Source: Medakamo hakoo
Taxonomy: Eukaryota > Chlorophyta > Trebouxiophyceae > Coccomyxaceae
Assembly: GCA_026636295.1 (NCBI GenBank)
Contig: CP089453.1
Location: 124,001-188,000 of the forward strand
Reading direction: 5' to 3'
Length of the DNA: 64,000 bases
The notes under the pieces are model-generated. The model saw nothing but the letters and a program-made list of their open reading frames with translations, was not told where the DNA came from and searched no databases. A program made the translations under genes and the position numbers. Positions 30,886-42,620 of the stretch are shown one piece after another; positions within the stretch are counted from its first letter, which is position 1, and the number at the start of each line of letters is the position of its first letter.

Positions 30886-33438
30886 TCAGGCCTCGCCGTC
30901 CTCCATTTCCTCGTCTTCCTCATCATCGTCGTCTTCTTCATCCTCGTCCGCGTGGACCAGGCCAAAGCCCGCCGCGTTGCCGCCGGCGGCCTGCAACAGC
31001 TGGGCCGCCGCGCCCGCGCCGGCCGCGCCCGCGTCCTCGTCCTCCGGGCGGGCGACGTTGCGCATCGCGTCCAGCTCCGCCCGGCGGGCTTCCTCGGCGG
31101 CCGCGCGGGCGGCGGCCTCCTCGGCGGCTTTGGCGGCGGCGGCAGCGGCGGCTTCTTCTTCCGCGGCCTTGCGCTTCGCCTCCAACTCCGCGGCCGCCGC
31201 CGCTTCCTTGGCCGCCTGCTCCGCCTTCAGGCGGGCCTCCTCCTCCGCCTTGGCCGCCTCGCGCGCCTGCTGCGCCTCCTCCCGCGACTGGAATTCGGCC
31301 CACAGGTTGTCCTCGCCGCCGCCGCCGCCGCCGCCGGGCGCGGCACCGCCGCCGGGCGCGGCGTCGGCGGGGCCAGGGCCGGCCGGGCCGGGCGCGGCAC
31401 CCGCGCCGTCGGCCGCACCAGCCTCTCTACCGCCGCCCGCGCCGCCCGCACCACCGCCCGGCGCAGCGTCGGCGGCCAGGCCGGCCCACGCGCCCGCGTT
31501 CTGCAGGGTGACCTCCTTCTTGTGGGCCATGTGCTTGATGATGGCGGGCCCGGGCGGGCCGCCCGCGCCGCCGGCCCGGGTGGCGGAGACGAGCGCAGAC
31601 ACGTCGCCGGGCTGGCCGCCGGGTTCTGTTGCGAATTTTTTTTTTGCGCGGAGGGTTTGACGGCCGCGCGGTCTCGTGAGGTGGAGGGAACAACGCACGA
31701 GCGCAGGGGACAGGGAGAGGCGCGTGCAGCCCACCCCCCCTCCTCCCCCTCTACCCTGCCACACCCCACAACGCACTCTTGCCTTCGCCGCCGCCCGACG
31801 CGCCAGAGCCCTGCTTGGACCCGACCTCGCCCTGGGACCCCGACTCGGACGCGGCCTTGGTCGTCGTGCCGGCCGTGTTGGTGGGCAGTGGGCCGGGTGC
31901 AGGCTTGGCCGGCGCGGCAGCCGCGGCAGCGGCAGCGCCAGCCGCACCACCCACCGCGCCGGTCGCGCCATTGCCGCCGCCGGCGGCACGGCCCGACGCG
32001 GCCCACGCGCCAGCCGCGTTGGCCGCGGCCGTCGCCGCGGCGGACGGCTTGTCCTTGGCGACGTGGATTTGCTGGTGGGGTTGGGAGTGGGGAGGCAGGC
32101 AGGAGGGCGTGTGAGCGTCGATTTTTTCCTCCATCGCATCCATGTCCATCCATCCATTTCCATCCACCCCCACCAAAAAAAAAAAACCCACCGGCATGAC
32201 GGCCAGGCAGTACGCGTCCAGCTTCCACAGCGTCTCACGCCCCAGGGCGTCGATGTCCAGCTCGATCTCGTCCGCGCCGTCGGGCAGCGGGTGGGCGGCC
32301 GCGACGATGTCCAGGGCCTTGCCGAGCTTGTCGGCGGGGAGCGAGCCGAGCGCGGTCGACAGGCGCCGCTTTTCTTCGAACGTCATGTCCCGCTCGCCCG
32401 GGTGGGTCGGGCGGGGCGGCGGGGGGCCGCCCGCCGCGGCCGCGACTTCTTGCAGCGTGCGCAGCTCCCGGTCCATCTGGCGCATCTTGATGACGTGTTC
32501 GGGCGCGCCGTCCAGTTCCTGTCGCACGTCGAGGAGTGGGGAGGTGGTGGTGGTTGAGGGTGGCGGGAAGAGACAGAGGAGGGGCGGCGCGTTGATGGCT
32601 GCCCCGCTTTGCGGGCACGCGCGCGCTCTCGCCGCGCTCGCAGCACACAGTCCACGGTCTGACCGACCGAGCCGCACGGGCGCGCGCCCCCGCCGCTCCC
32701 CTCCCCCTCGCATCCGTCGCCCACAACACGACTCACCAGTTGCTCGTCCTTTTGCCGCTCCATCTCCAGCGCCCATTTAGCCTCGATGCCCTGCTGCGCC
32801 CATTTTTTCTCCCACAGGTCGGACAGGGCGTCGCCCATGCGGCGGACGGGCGTGCCGACCTTGTTGTAGGTGCGGCAGTTGGCGAACATGAGCCGGACGT
32901 CGTCGCGGAACTCGTCCGGGCTCGTGTAAACGCGGCCGACGCCGCCGACGGAGCCCAACTTCCCCAGCGCCGTCCCCAGGTCCATGGGCTGCTTGATGAT
33001 GGTCAGGTAGTCCGGGCACTTCAGGGCGACCGGGTCGACGGGCTTGTGGAAGGGCGCGGAATCGCGGTGGCGCATGAGCGTCTTGACGATGGTCACGCAC
33101 TGCTGCCACAGCAGGTTCATGCGGCGTTCCCGGTCGGCTTCTAGGCGAGCGCGCTTAGCCGGCCCGGTCAGCGGCAAGGAAGGGTCGTAGGCCGGGCCGC
33201 CCGCGCCGCCCAGGCCGGGCGGGCGTTTCTTGCCCGCCGACCCGCCGGCGGGCGTGCCCACCCCGCCACCGCCTTTTTTAGGTGGGGGCGGCGGGCGGAG
33301 TTCCGCTAGCTTGGCCTCCAGCGCCGCCTTCTGCGCCCGGATTTTCTCCAGCTCGGCGGTGAGGGCGGCTTTCCGGGCCGCGACGTGCGCGGACAGGGCC
33401 GCGTCGTCGGTGACCATGGCCACGACCGCGTCGGTCAT
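30886..33438 (-). CDS. GTE-type bromodomain/NET transcription factor
   Basis: BET/GTE proteins read acetylated histones. Exons 33438-32737, 32518-32192, 32071-31777 and 31625-30886 give 687 residues. A coiled coil (about residues 20-48) precedes a bromodomain (about 110-215) with the WQQC helix, KCPDYLTIIKQPMDLGT and the acetyl-lysine-binding Asn in CRTYNKVG. A NET domain (about 279-340, TFEEKRRLSTALGSLP through DEIELDIDALGRETLWKLD) follows, so the architecture is one bromodomain plus NET, as in plant GTE proteins. The C-terminal half is Ala/Gly-rich, with a long charged Glu/Ala/Lys coiled coil and a final acidic run. It diverges from NOL. Confidence 0.9.
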
Positions 33439-33869
33439 ATTTTTTTGCGTGCGTGCGGTAACCGGCTTTTTGCCCGCGATCTCGCGCGGCCGCGGCGCGT
33501 GCGCGTGTGCAAGCCCCGCGGGCGGGGCGGGGAGCGGGCGCCGGTGCGCGGTGCGGCCGGCGAGTGGGGGAGCCGCCGGGGCGAGTGCTGGCGCCGGCGC
33601 CGGGGTTGCGACGCGCCCGCTCGGGGTCCCGCTGGCGCCTGCGGGGGCGCCGGGGCGGGCCCGCGCGGCCTCGAAGCTCGCTGCGCGAGCGAGCGGCGAG
33701 GGCGGGGTGCGTGCGAGGGTGCGCCGCGCGCCCGTGCGGGGTGTGTGCGTGAGAGCGAGCCGCGAAGATGCGGAGTGTGGAGCGGCGGAAGCGAAAGAAA
33801 AAAACTCGCTCGGCGCTCCAGACCCTGCATCCTAGCCGTGAGAGGCCCGCGCCACACAACCATCCCCAC
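33439..33869. other. Divergent promoter interval, GTE / NOL
   Basis: These 431 bp separate the two start codons. The interval is extremely GC-rich. An in-frame ATG at 33768 could extend the NOL protein by 34 basic residues. Confidence 0.5.
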
Positions 33870-35039
33870 ATGCGACCCCTCCCCACGCTGCGGGCCGCCA
33901 GTCGCCCAGGCAGCCAGCTTGCCCTGGCACCGAGGAGTGCGGGCGGAACGCCCTCCCAGGCCTTCACAGCCGGCCGTGCTGCCGTCGTCCGACCGGCGCG
34001 GCGCGGCGCGCCTTTCTTGCCGCGCGAGGGCGAGCGAATGCCCATCGCTCCACGCGCTGCGTCGGACGCCCAGCCGTCTGCAGACCGCCCCCTGCGGGTG
34101 CTGGTGACGGGCGGGACGAAAGGTGAGGACCCAACGACGGCGCGCGTGCGTCGAGCGGTGCATGCGTGCCTGCGCTCTCTCTTTCCACCCACCCGCGCTG
34201 CATTCCATCCATGCCCATCCCCATCCAACAAAAATTCAGGCATCGGCCGCGCCCTGTGCGAAGCGTTCTTAGCCGCCGGCGACGACGTCGTCTTTTGCTC
34301 GCGCGACGCTGGGCGCGTCGCGGAAGCGGAACGCCAACTCAAGTCCAAAACCACCCGCCCGGGCCAGGTCGTGCGCGGCTTTCCGTGCGACGTCGCCGTG
34401 CCCGGAGCCGCCGCTGCGTTGGCCACGTCCGCCCAGGCCGCCCTACCCGGCGGAACCATCGACGTCTGGATCAACAATGCGGGCGCCACGACATTCGCGC
34501 CCGTCATGGAGGGCGACGACGCCGCCGTCGCGGGCGTGGTGTCGACCAACCTCACCGGCACGCTCCTCGCGTCGGCGGCCGCGCTCCGCACGCTCTCCGC
34601 CCAGCCGTCGGGTGGCCACCTCTGGAACATGGACGGCGCCGGGTCCGACGGTTTTGCGACGCCCAACTTTGCGGCGTACGGCGCGACGAAAGCGGCACTG
34701 GCGCACCTGCACAAGTCACTGAAAGCCGAGCTGAAGGCGGCGGGGCTGGCCGGCCGGGTCGGCCTGCACCGGCTCAGCCCGGGCATGGTCACGACAGACC
34801 TGTTGATGCAGGGCGCGGGCAAGACGCCCGCCTCCAATTTTTTCATCAATGTCCTTGCGGAGACGCCGGCGGACAGCGCGGGTTACCTCGTGCCTCGCGT
34901 CCGGCAGGTGGCCCGGTCGCCGCCTGTCTCTGGCCCGGACGCCGCGACGGTCGCGTTTTTAACCAAACCAAAGGCGCTGGGCCAGCTGGTGGCGCGGCTG
35001 GTGACGGGGGCGCGGAAAGGGCGGTGGATGCCGGAGTGA
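33870..35039 (+). CDS. NOL: Chlorophyll b reductase NOL (short-chain dehydrogenase)
   Basis: NOL reduces chlorophyll b to 7-hydroxymethyl chlorophyll a with NADPH, the first step of chlorophyll b breakdown. Exons 33870-34122 and 34240-35039 give 350 residues including an Arg/Ser-rich transit peptide. The SDR cofactor motif VTGGTKGIGRALCEAF is restored across the intron. IDVWINNAGA, the active-site YGATK and the subfamily-specific stretch NMDGAGSDGFATPNFAAYG and LSPGMVTTDLLM match plant NOL. It lacks the long N-terminal and membrane regions of NYC1. The partner enzyme HCAR is at 60.1 kb. A TGTAA lies 25 nt past the stop. Confidence 0.93.
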   Translation: MRPLPTLRAASRPGSQLALAPRSAGGTPSQAFTAGRAAVVRPARRGAPFLPREGERMPIAPRAASDAQPSADRPLRVLVTGGTKGEDPTTARVRRAVHACLRSLFPPTRAAFHPCPSPSNKNSGIGRALCEAFLAAGDDVVFCSRDAGRVAEAERQLKSKTTRPGQVVRGFPCDVAVPGAAAALATSAQAALPGGTIDVWINNAGATTFAPVMEGDDAAVAGVVSTNLTGTLLASAAALRTLSAQPSGGHLWNMDGAGSDGFATPNFAAYGATKAALAHLHKSLKAELKAAGLAGRVGLHRLSPGMVTTDLLMQGAGKTPASNFFINVLAETPADSAGYLVPRVRQVARSPPVSGPDAATVAFLTKPKALGQLVARLVTGARKGRWMPE

Positions 35040-35063
35040 GAGCGTAGTTGATTTTTGTGCGTG

Positions 35064-35068
35064 TGTAA
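35064..35068 (+). promoter_or_regulatory. Putative poly(A) signal TGTAA (NOL)
   Basis: This TGTAA lies 25 nt after the NOL stop codon and 171 nt before the next gene's start, a good position for the chlorophyte poly(A) signal. Confidence 0.55.
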
Positions 35069-35238
35069 GGCGCGTGACGTGCAGAGGTGAGAGAGAGAGG
35101 CCGGAGGCGGTTGAGAGAGAGTGTTCGAGGCGAGAAGCCCGGTCGACGTCGGAGAGAGAGGGGCCACAGGTGAAAACGCGTCGACTCTCCCCTTTCCGGC
35201 AGCGCCGCAAGGCGCCGCCACCCCTGTTCCGACACGCC

Positions 35239-37380
35239 ATGTCTTCCCTCCTGGACCTCCCGGACGACCTGGTCCTTTGCATTCTCAGAGACGTGGACGC
35301 GCGCACGCGGGTGCGCGCGGGCGAGGTGAGCAATTGGGGTTGAGTCGCGCTCTCACGCCGCCCGACCACCACCCACGCACAATCTTTCACGCACCCCCCC
35401 TGCATCCAACAGGTCTGCCAAGCCTGGCGGGCCCTCGCGTCCGAGCCGACCGCCCACCGCTTCCTGTACAGTGACGTCCACGTCAACGGCCGGCTCAGCC
35501 TGGACAACGGCGGCGGCCAGGACGCGGGCGCCCTTGAAGACGACGACTGTCCCACCACCACCACCCAAACGCCTGCCGTGGGTCCGCGCGCCCGCCTAGA
35601 CGCCGCCGCTCTGTCGGCCTGGCTGGCCGCCCGGTCCCCAGCTGTGCGCCGCCTTGTTGTCGATGATGCGCTACTGCCTGAGTCCGATTGGGAGCGGGTG
35701 CTCACCGCCGTCGGCGGCCTCGTCTCTCTGGAACTGGCCGGCGACGCGGCGCGCACCCTGCCCTGGGCGGCGTTGCCATCCCTCGCGCCCGCCTCCTTGG
35801 CCGACCTGGCCATCCACGGCTGTGAAGGCAGCCTAGGAGATGCTCAGCTGACCCACCTGCCACCGGGCCTCACGTCTTTGCGCCTGGAAGCCGCGCGCGC
35901 GCCGACGGGCAGCGGGCTGGCCCGGTCCGGGCGGCCGTTTTTGGATGGCTTCCCCGCGCCGGTGCTGGGCCTCACCCGCCTGAGGGCACTGTCCCTGGCT
36001 TCGCGCGGCGTGGGCGCCTTGCCGGCCGACCTGGCGCCCTTGTCCGGCCTGACCCGGCTGTGTGTCATGCACGCCACGCTGACGGCGCTGCCGGCCGGCT
36101 TCACCGCGCTGCAAGCGCTGCGCCACCTCGACCTGCGCGGCAACCTGTTGTTGCGCGGGGATGCGACGACGGCCGGGCGGGCCCTGGCCCCACTGTGCGC
36201 CCTGGCTGACGCCGCGCACGGCGGCCCGCGCCTGACGTACTTGAATTTATCGTCCAATGGCCGGCGGTGCGATGGAGGGACGGCCTTGCCGCCCGCGCTC
36301 TTCGCCCACACGGCCTTGCTCGAACTCCACGCGTCTGACAATCCTGGTTTGTCCGTGCCGCCGCAACTCTCCCGCCTGGCGCACTGCCGCCTACTGGACC
36401 TGCGGTCGTGCGGCCTGAAAGACTACCCGCCCGGCTTGGACGCGCTGACGGACTTGCGCACGCTCTTGCTCGGCCGCAACGCGCGCGTCGCCCGGTCTGG
36501 CTTTGCGTCCGCGGGCAGCCTGGTCGACTTGGAGCGGGGCGGGAGTGGGTCTGTCGCGGGCGCGGCGGCGGCGGCTGCCGCGGTCGCCGCGGGCGTGGAT
36601 GCCGTCACGGGCCGTTTGGCGGTCCTGTCCGCGGTCGGCGGCGGCCAGTCCTCATCCCCGCCATCCCCGCCACCCACCCCGTCTGTGCGGCGGTGCGGCG
36701 CGGCCGCGGCCGCCGCGTCCGCCACGCCGCCACGGCCGCCGCCCTTCCCGCCCACGCTGGCTCCCACGTTTGGGAGGTCCATTCGGGTGCTGGACCTGTC
36801 GCGGTCGGGCCTGGCGGCTGTGCCGCCCGCCGCGGCGTCGTTGACGGCGCTGACGGAGCTGCGCCTGCGCGGCGTGACGAGCTACCCCGGCACCGGCTTT
36901 GACTGGGCGTCGCTTTCGCGCACGGGCCACTCGCTGCGTGTGCTTGACGTGTCGGGCTGTCACCTGGAAACGCTGCCCGTCGCGGCGCTGGCGGCCTTGC
37001 CCCACCTGCGCGAGCTGGTCGCGAAAGAGGTCGGGCTGGTGTCGTTGGACCCGGTGCTCAGCGCCGGCCTGCCCGCCGGCCTGCGCGTCCTGCGCCTGGA
37101 CGGCAACCGCTTGCCCCTGCTGCCCGCGGCAGCCCTGGCCGCCTTGCCCGCCCTGGAAGTCGTCTCCCTGACCGACAACCTGGCCATGCAGCTCCCGCCC
37201 GACCTGGCCTGCCTGGCCTGCCTGCACCACCTGCGCCGCCTGGACGCGCGCAAGGTGGCGCGTGGCCTGTGCGGCGCCCGGCCCTGGACGGCGCGGTCCA
37301 TGTGGCACCTAGCGCGGGCGTACGCGGACCTGGCGGCCGCGGACGGTGGGCGGGACTGGAGCACGGTTTTGTTGCTCTAG
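35239..37380 (+). CDS. F-box / leucine-rich repeat protein
   Basis: Exons 35239-35325 and 35413-37380 give 684 residues. The intron splits the F-box (LLDLPDDLVLCILRDV through VCQAWRALA, residues 3-40), which would recruit an SCF ubiquitin ligase through SKP1. Two blocks of leucine-rich repeats follow, at about residues 90-385 and 480-620, separated by a roughly 90-residue Ala/Ser/Pro-rich insertion. Several repeats read LxxLxxLxxLxLxxN (for example LRHLDLRGN, LTYLNLSSN, LRVLRLDGN). LRRs probably select the substrate, which cannot be inferred. It sits 199 bp after NOL on the same strand. Confidence 0.82.
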
Positions 37381-37852
37381 GCCCGGCGGCAGGCTCGACG
37401 GCGCTGCCGGGAGAGAAAAGAGAGAGAGAGTTGAGAGAGACAGCGAGGGGAGAGGCGACAGCCGCTGCTCCAACAGAACAGCAAAGAGACAGCCAGCGCG
37501 CACACTCACACGCCCCTGGTCAGCCTGGCGTCATTTGCGGGGTGATGAGTGTGCGCGCGCCGTTGCGGGGATTGGACTGTGTTGCCGAAAATTTGCGCCG
37601 TCGAGGTTGAGAGGCTTAGTCGGGGATGGTCGGTTATAGGCGATGCGCCGACAGAACCTCTTTTTTTGCCAGAGGCGCAACCACCCACGCGCCCTTCTCC
37701 CTCCCCCTCTCTCCCAGCAGCGGGCAGCGTGTGGCCGTGACCCCTGGCCTGCTTGCCCGTCCACTCGGCTGCGGAGGGAAAAGGGCGTGAGAACAGAGCG
37801 GAAAGCCGCTTCCGCGCCCTATCGAGACCGCGCCGCCCTCCGAAGCGAAAGC
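37381..37852. other. Intergenic stretch, F-box/LRR to DUF21 gene
   Basis: These 472 bp contain GA-rich repeats (37416-37450) and a T-run at 37662-37669. I see no gene; the stretch should hold the F-box gene's 3' end and the DUF21 gene's promoter. Confidence 0.45.
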
Positions 37853-39620
37853 ATGTGCTCGCGCCGCGCCGCCCTGGCGGCCGGCGCGGCCGCCTGCGCC
37901 CTGCTCCTGCTGTCTGGGTGGCCGGCGGGTCCCAGTGCCGTGACAGGATCGCGCGGCCTGGCGGTGCGCGGCGACGACCCGCCGGCTCCTGCTCAGCCGT
38001 CTCCGTCGCCGCCGCCGCCGCCCGCGCCTGCACCACCACCACCACCACCTGTACCACCACCACCACCACCACCACCACCACCACCACCACCACCACCACC
38101 ACCACCACCACCACCACCACCACCACCACCTCCGCCTCCTCCCAAACCGGCCAACGCCGACCGCGACTTTTTCCTGTCCATCGCCGCCGGGTCCTTGGTC
38201 CTCGTCGCCGGGCTCATGTCCGGCCTCACCCTCGGCTTGATGTCTCTCGACACGATGGACCTGGAGCTGCTGCGCCGGTCGGGCACGGCGAAAGAAAAAA
38301 TTCACGCGGCCGCAATCGCGCCGGTGCTGGCCCGGCCGCACTGGCTGCTGGCGACGCTGGTCCTGGCGAACGCGGCGTGCACGGAGGCGTTGCCCATCGT
38401 GCTGGACCGGCTGCTGGACCCGGTGCGTTGTGTGTCTTTATTTGCGCTCCGCCCTCTGTCCATCCATGCACCCACCCCTCTCTCCGCGCTCATCCGCCCG
38501 CCCCGCCCGCCCACCCACCCACGCCAAGGTCTCCGCCGTCGTCCTGTCCATCGTCGTCGTCCTCATCTTTGGCGAGATCGTGCCCCAAGCCCTGTGCTCG
38601 CGCTACGGCCTGGTCATCGGCGCGCACTCCGCCCGCTTCGTCCGCGCGCTCATGGCGCTGACCGCGCCCGTGTCCTGGCCCATCTCCAAACTGCTGGACG
38701 CGGCCCTGGGCCCGGAACGCCAGGCCCTGTTCCGCCGGGGCCAGCTCAAAGCGCTCGTGGACTTGCACTCCACCGCCGAGGGCGGCCACCTGTCCGCCGA
38801 CGAGTGCGCCGTCATCCGCGGAGCGCTCGACCTGTCATCAAAGACCGCGGCCGACTGCCTCACGCGGCTCGAGGACGTGTTCATGGTGCCGGCCGACGCC
38901 GTGCTGGACGAGGCGACGCTCGGGAGCGTCCTGGCGTCCGGCCACTCCCGCATCCCCGTCCACACCCCGGGCGACCGGTCCGCCATCGTGGGCATGCTCC
39001 TGGCCAAGGAGCTCATCATGGTCGACCCCGCGCGCGGCCGCCCCGTCTCGTCCCTCCAGCTGCGGTCGCTGCCCGTCCTGCGCGCCGACACTTTCCTGTA
39101 CGACGTCCTGCGCCTGTTTGAGACGGGGCGGTGCCACATGGCCGTGCTGGTGAGTCCGCCGTCGACCGAAGCCGGCGGCAGCGAAAACGGCGGGGAGAAG
39201 CCGGCGGCCGTGCGCGGGATCGTGACGATTGAAGACGTGCTGGAAGAGCTCATCCAGGCGGAAATCCGGGATGAGACGGACCCGTGGCTGCCTGGGGGCG
39301 GGAATGGTGGGCTGGCCTACGCCCACACGCGTGTGGGCCCGCTGGCCGCCATCGCGCGTGCGCCGCGGACGGGTTCTGCGCCCGGCTCCCGGCCCGTCCT
39401 GCGCCCGCCGTCGGCGCAGCAAGCGCCCTGGACTGGCCCGCGCCTGGTCGGTTCGCCGCAGGTGGGCCGCCGCCCACGCGGTGGGCGCAGCAGCCTGGAC
39501 GCACCGCTGCTGGACCGGGTGTCGGGCGGGCCCAGGCTGGAGCGCCTGTCCGTGGATTCACTGCTGGGCGGGAGCCTGACGGGCGTGACGGTCGTCCAAC
39601 CTCCTCCAGCAGACAGCTGA
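37853..39620 (+). CDS. DUF21/CBS-domain membrane protein (CNNM/CorC-like)
   Basis: CNNM-type proteins are implicated in magnesium or divalent-cation transport. Exons 37853-38422 and 38529-39620 give 553 residues. A signal-like segment (ACALLLLSGW) is followed by a run of about 40 prolines, then a DUF21 domain with four hydrophobic segments: FFLSIAAGSLVLVAGLMSG, WLLATLVLANAACTEALPI, VVLSIVVVLIFGEIVPQA and a fourth at about residues 225-245. The conserved GEIVPQA is present. A CBS pair follows (VFMVPADAVLDE; SGHSRIPVH; SLPVLRADTFLYDVLRLFETG; GIVTIEDVLEELI). The C-terminus is a Gly/Arg/Pro-rich tail. The transported ion is not shown by sequence. Confidence 0.88.
38030..38139. repeat. CCA trinucleotide tract encoding poly-Pro
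   Basis: About 35 near-perfect CCA/CCG/CCT codons, with one GTA interruption, encode the proline run at the N-terminus of the DUF21 protein. The opposite strand reads as an artificial poly-Gly or poly-Val frame. Confidence 0.92.
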
Positions 39621-39972
39621 GTGTTTTTTTTGGGGGGCGTGAGAGAGAGAATTTTCCCACGTTTTTTTTTGCAGCGCTGCCGTCGCGAGTGAGAAAGAGA
39701 GAGTAGTAGAAGACGCAGAGAGTGAATGTAGGGTGAAGACCGGACGAATGAAAAACAAAAGTGTTCGGACGCACCGCCCTAGTTTTTTTTTTTTTTTTTC
39801 ACAGCCAGCAGCGGCTTTTCAACCACGGCCAACCCATGGACATTCAATCCATTTTCTCGGATCTCTCTCACGCTCCCGCGCACGCGGCAGCACCCTCTGT
39901 CGCCGTCCCTCATCCGTGCCCATCAATCTCTCCACTCTCCCCGCGCACGCGGGCACCAACCAGTCAATCTCT
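39621..39972. other. Convergent 3' interval, DUF21 gene / PHT1
   Basis: These 352 bp hold both 3' ends. They include T-runs at 39622-39630 and 39664-39671 and a 17-T run at 39783-39799. No gene is visible. Confidence 0.5.
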
Positions 39973-42524
39973 TCACGTCGCCGCTTTTTTAGCCTTGCCC
40001 TTGTCCAGCATGGCGCCCGCGTGCGAGTCCGCGTTGGTCACGCCGCCGATGGGGCAGACGGGCTCTTTCTGAACGGCGCGGCCGTACGGAGAGATTGAAG
40101 CCGTCGAGGCTTGTTCCAATTCCATGCTCTTGGTCTCAGGGAGGAAGAACGAGAAGAGGAGGCCGATGAAGTTGACGGCGGCGAGGGCGATGAGGGTCGT
40201 GCGAGTGCCGCGTTTTCCTTGCAGCCCGCCGAAGCCAAACGCGCCGACGATCGCGCCCAGCTTGCCCATGGCCGCCGAAATGCCGTGGAGCGTCGACCGG
40301 AACCGCGTGTGGAAGACCTCGGCCGGGATGACGAAAGTCGTCGTGTTACTAGGGAGTGAGGGAGGGTGGTTGTCGGTCGTGAGAGTGGTTTTGATGGGAT
40401 GGATGGATGGGGGATGGGTGGATGGTGTCTTCTCTCTCCCACCCTCGAAACTCACGGTCCGCAGTTGGCAAAGAAAAACGTCACGCTGTACAGGGCAAGG
40501 AACTGGTGTGTGTGTGTGGGCGGGTTGGTCGTGAGATGACCGGGAGGTGGGGCGCAGCGGCTTGAGAGGGTGCAGGACGGAACCGAAAGAAAAAGGAACT
40601 CACCACCCAAGGCGACACGTGCGCCGTCGGCCCGACCAGCATCGGGTAGATCGCGGCCAGAATCACAAGCATGAGCGTCATCGCTGAGAAGCCGAGAATC
40701 GTCAACGGCAGCCGCCCCCAACGATCAATCAGCAAAACTGCGCTCCAATACCCTGGCACGAGCGCGACCAGTGCGACAAACGCGTTGCCGAGCGCGCTCT
40801 TGAAAACGCCGCGCCAGACGGCTTCCGCGCACTCGCCAGTGCACGCGGCGCTGCCGCCTTTCGGAATTTCCGGGAACTTGGAGAAGCCCGTCGAGCGAAG
40901 GAGGTCGGGAAGGAACAGGTTCTGTGCCGGGCGGAAGGGAGAAAGAGGTTGGGAGAGGGGGAGTGGTCGAGAGCGCGAGGTGAGAGCGCTCGCGCATACA
41001 CGCGCGAGCCTGTCCACACACCTGTGAGTAGAAGGCGATGTCCAACAGGAACCACGTCATCGTCGTGCCCACCAGGACCCAGAACTGTCGTCCAGTGAAG
41101 TGGACGGAGGGTGGGAATGGGGTGGAAGCGTGAGGCGTGGACGTGCATGGGATGGAAGGTTTGCGCGTGGAGCGGGTGAGCGTGGCCGGTACAAAAGCCG
41201 GCTTGACCCTCTCCCCAGCGACAGACAACGTACGTTGCGGTTTTGCCAGACGGTTGGCGCGCTCAGGTATTCCTTGAGAGTTTTAGGGACGGCTCCGCGG
41301 GATTTCGCAGCGGCGATGCGGTCGTTCAGGTTGCCGGGCGCAGGCGCAACCTCGCCGCTCCCGCCCGCGGCCGCGGCCGCCGCTTCCGCCTTGCGCGCCT
41401 CCCGCTCTTTGCGGTAGTGCGGCGTCTCCGGCATTTGTTCGCGCAGGTACATGGTCAACAAGGCGGGGACGACGCCCAGGCCCAGCATAATCCGCCAGCA
41501 GTAGTCCAGGTTGAGGACGTCGGCCACGATCGCTTTTTTAAAGGCGCCAAAGACGGCCGTCGCGACGATGCTCGCCGCGAGAATGCCGAAACCTTGCATC
41601 GCAAAGACGGACGCGACGAGCGCGCCGCGGTTGTGACGATTCGAGAACTCTGCCGCAATCGTCGCGGACAGAGGGTACTCCCCGCCGACGCCCGCCCCCA
41701 AGAGTAAACGCCACATGACCAGCCACACAGCAAAGCTCGCGCCGCGCACGGCTGACGCGGACGTGGTCTGGCCGATGGTCGCGACAACCATGATTAACAG
41801 CGTGATCAGGTAGACGTTTTTCCGGCCAAGCCTGTCGCCCAGGACGCCGAAAAAGACCTGGCCGATGAGCGTACCGACGAGCGCAGCGCCCGTGATCCAC
41901 AAATCAATGGCCTGCGGCATTTTCGGGTTGTTGAAGTACGTCAGCGCGATGGCGGGCTTGCACAGGCCTGCGTGTGTGCGTGAAAGGTGGGACGGTTAGT
42001 CACGGCCCAAGAAAAGAAAGATTCTCCGGAACGCGACCCCGGCCTCCCAACCCCCTCCTTTCCACGACGCTCACCAATGATGAACAGGTCGTACGCATCG
42101 CTGAAAAAGCCGACGCCAGCGACGAGGATGGCCTGTCGTGGGGGGTGGTTTTCATGAGGCCTAGTAAGCGCGACTGGCCGTTGCTCTCTCTTCCCCGTCC
42201 CCGTCGCCGTCCAAGGTCGGGACTTGCTCGTCGATGGCGGGAAGCATTGACGCGCCAATTCATCTCATGTCCAAGCCAGACGCTCGAAAGTGGCTCCACA
42301 AGGTGGGGATGGGGCTGTGGACAGCCAGACGGCAGAGGGGAGGGAAGCCTCCTCCCCCTCTCCCCGCCGCAGCATTCGCCCATCTTTTGTCGTCGGCAAC
42401 ATTTTCTTGCTCGCACCTTCAAGTGGGTAGATGTGAACGACTTCGATTCCAGCGCACGGTCCAGCTCCTCCTGGTCGCCCCACGCGCTCTTCTGGCGCTG
42501 GTACGGCTTGGCCTCGTCCGCCAT
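39973..42524 (-). CDS. Phosphate:H+ symporter, PHT1/PHO84 type
   Basis: Major-facilitator transporter of the PHT1 family, expected at the plasma membrane. Seven exons (42524-42417, 42132-42075, 41967-41234, 41084-41022, 40921-40604, 40502-40456, 40348-39973) give 567 residues. Family landmarks are rebuilt across introns: HLKAILVAGVGFFSDAYDLF in the first membrane segment, GDRLGRKNVYL, and the PHT1 signature GGEYPLSATI (GGDYPLSATI in plants). A large cytosolic loop separates the two six-helix halves. Two exons are only 47 and 63 nt. The cytosolic N-terminus carries the DYxF-like FSDAYDLF. The start codons of this gene and the SNF2 gene are 96 bp apart. Confidence 0.9.
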
Positions 42525-42620
42525 GATGAAAGTCGGAAAAGAAAAACGAACAATGCGGCGGCTTGACGCGTGCGTGCTCACTCTCTCCTCACTTCTCTCT
42601 TTTCTCTCTCACTCCAACTC
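42525..42620. promoter_or_regulatory. 96-bp bidirectional promoter, PHT1 / SNF2
   Basis: The two ATGs are separated by only 96 bp, which must contain both transcription starts and leaders. The SNF2 side is a CT-rich tract (42576-42618). Confidence 0.6.

Noticed and set aside
37506-38129. Minus-strand frame with a long poly-Val or poly-Gly run
   Set aside because: It is the complement of the CCA tract that encodes poly-Pro in the DUF21 protein.
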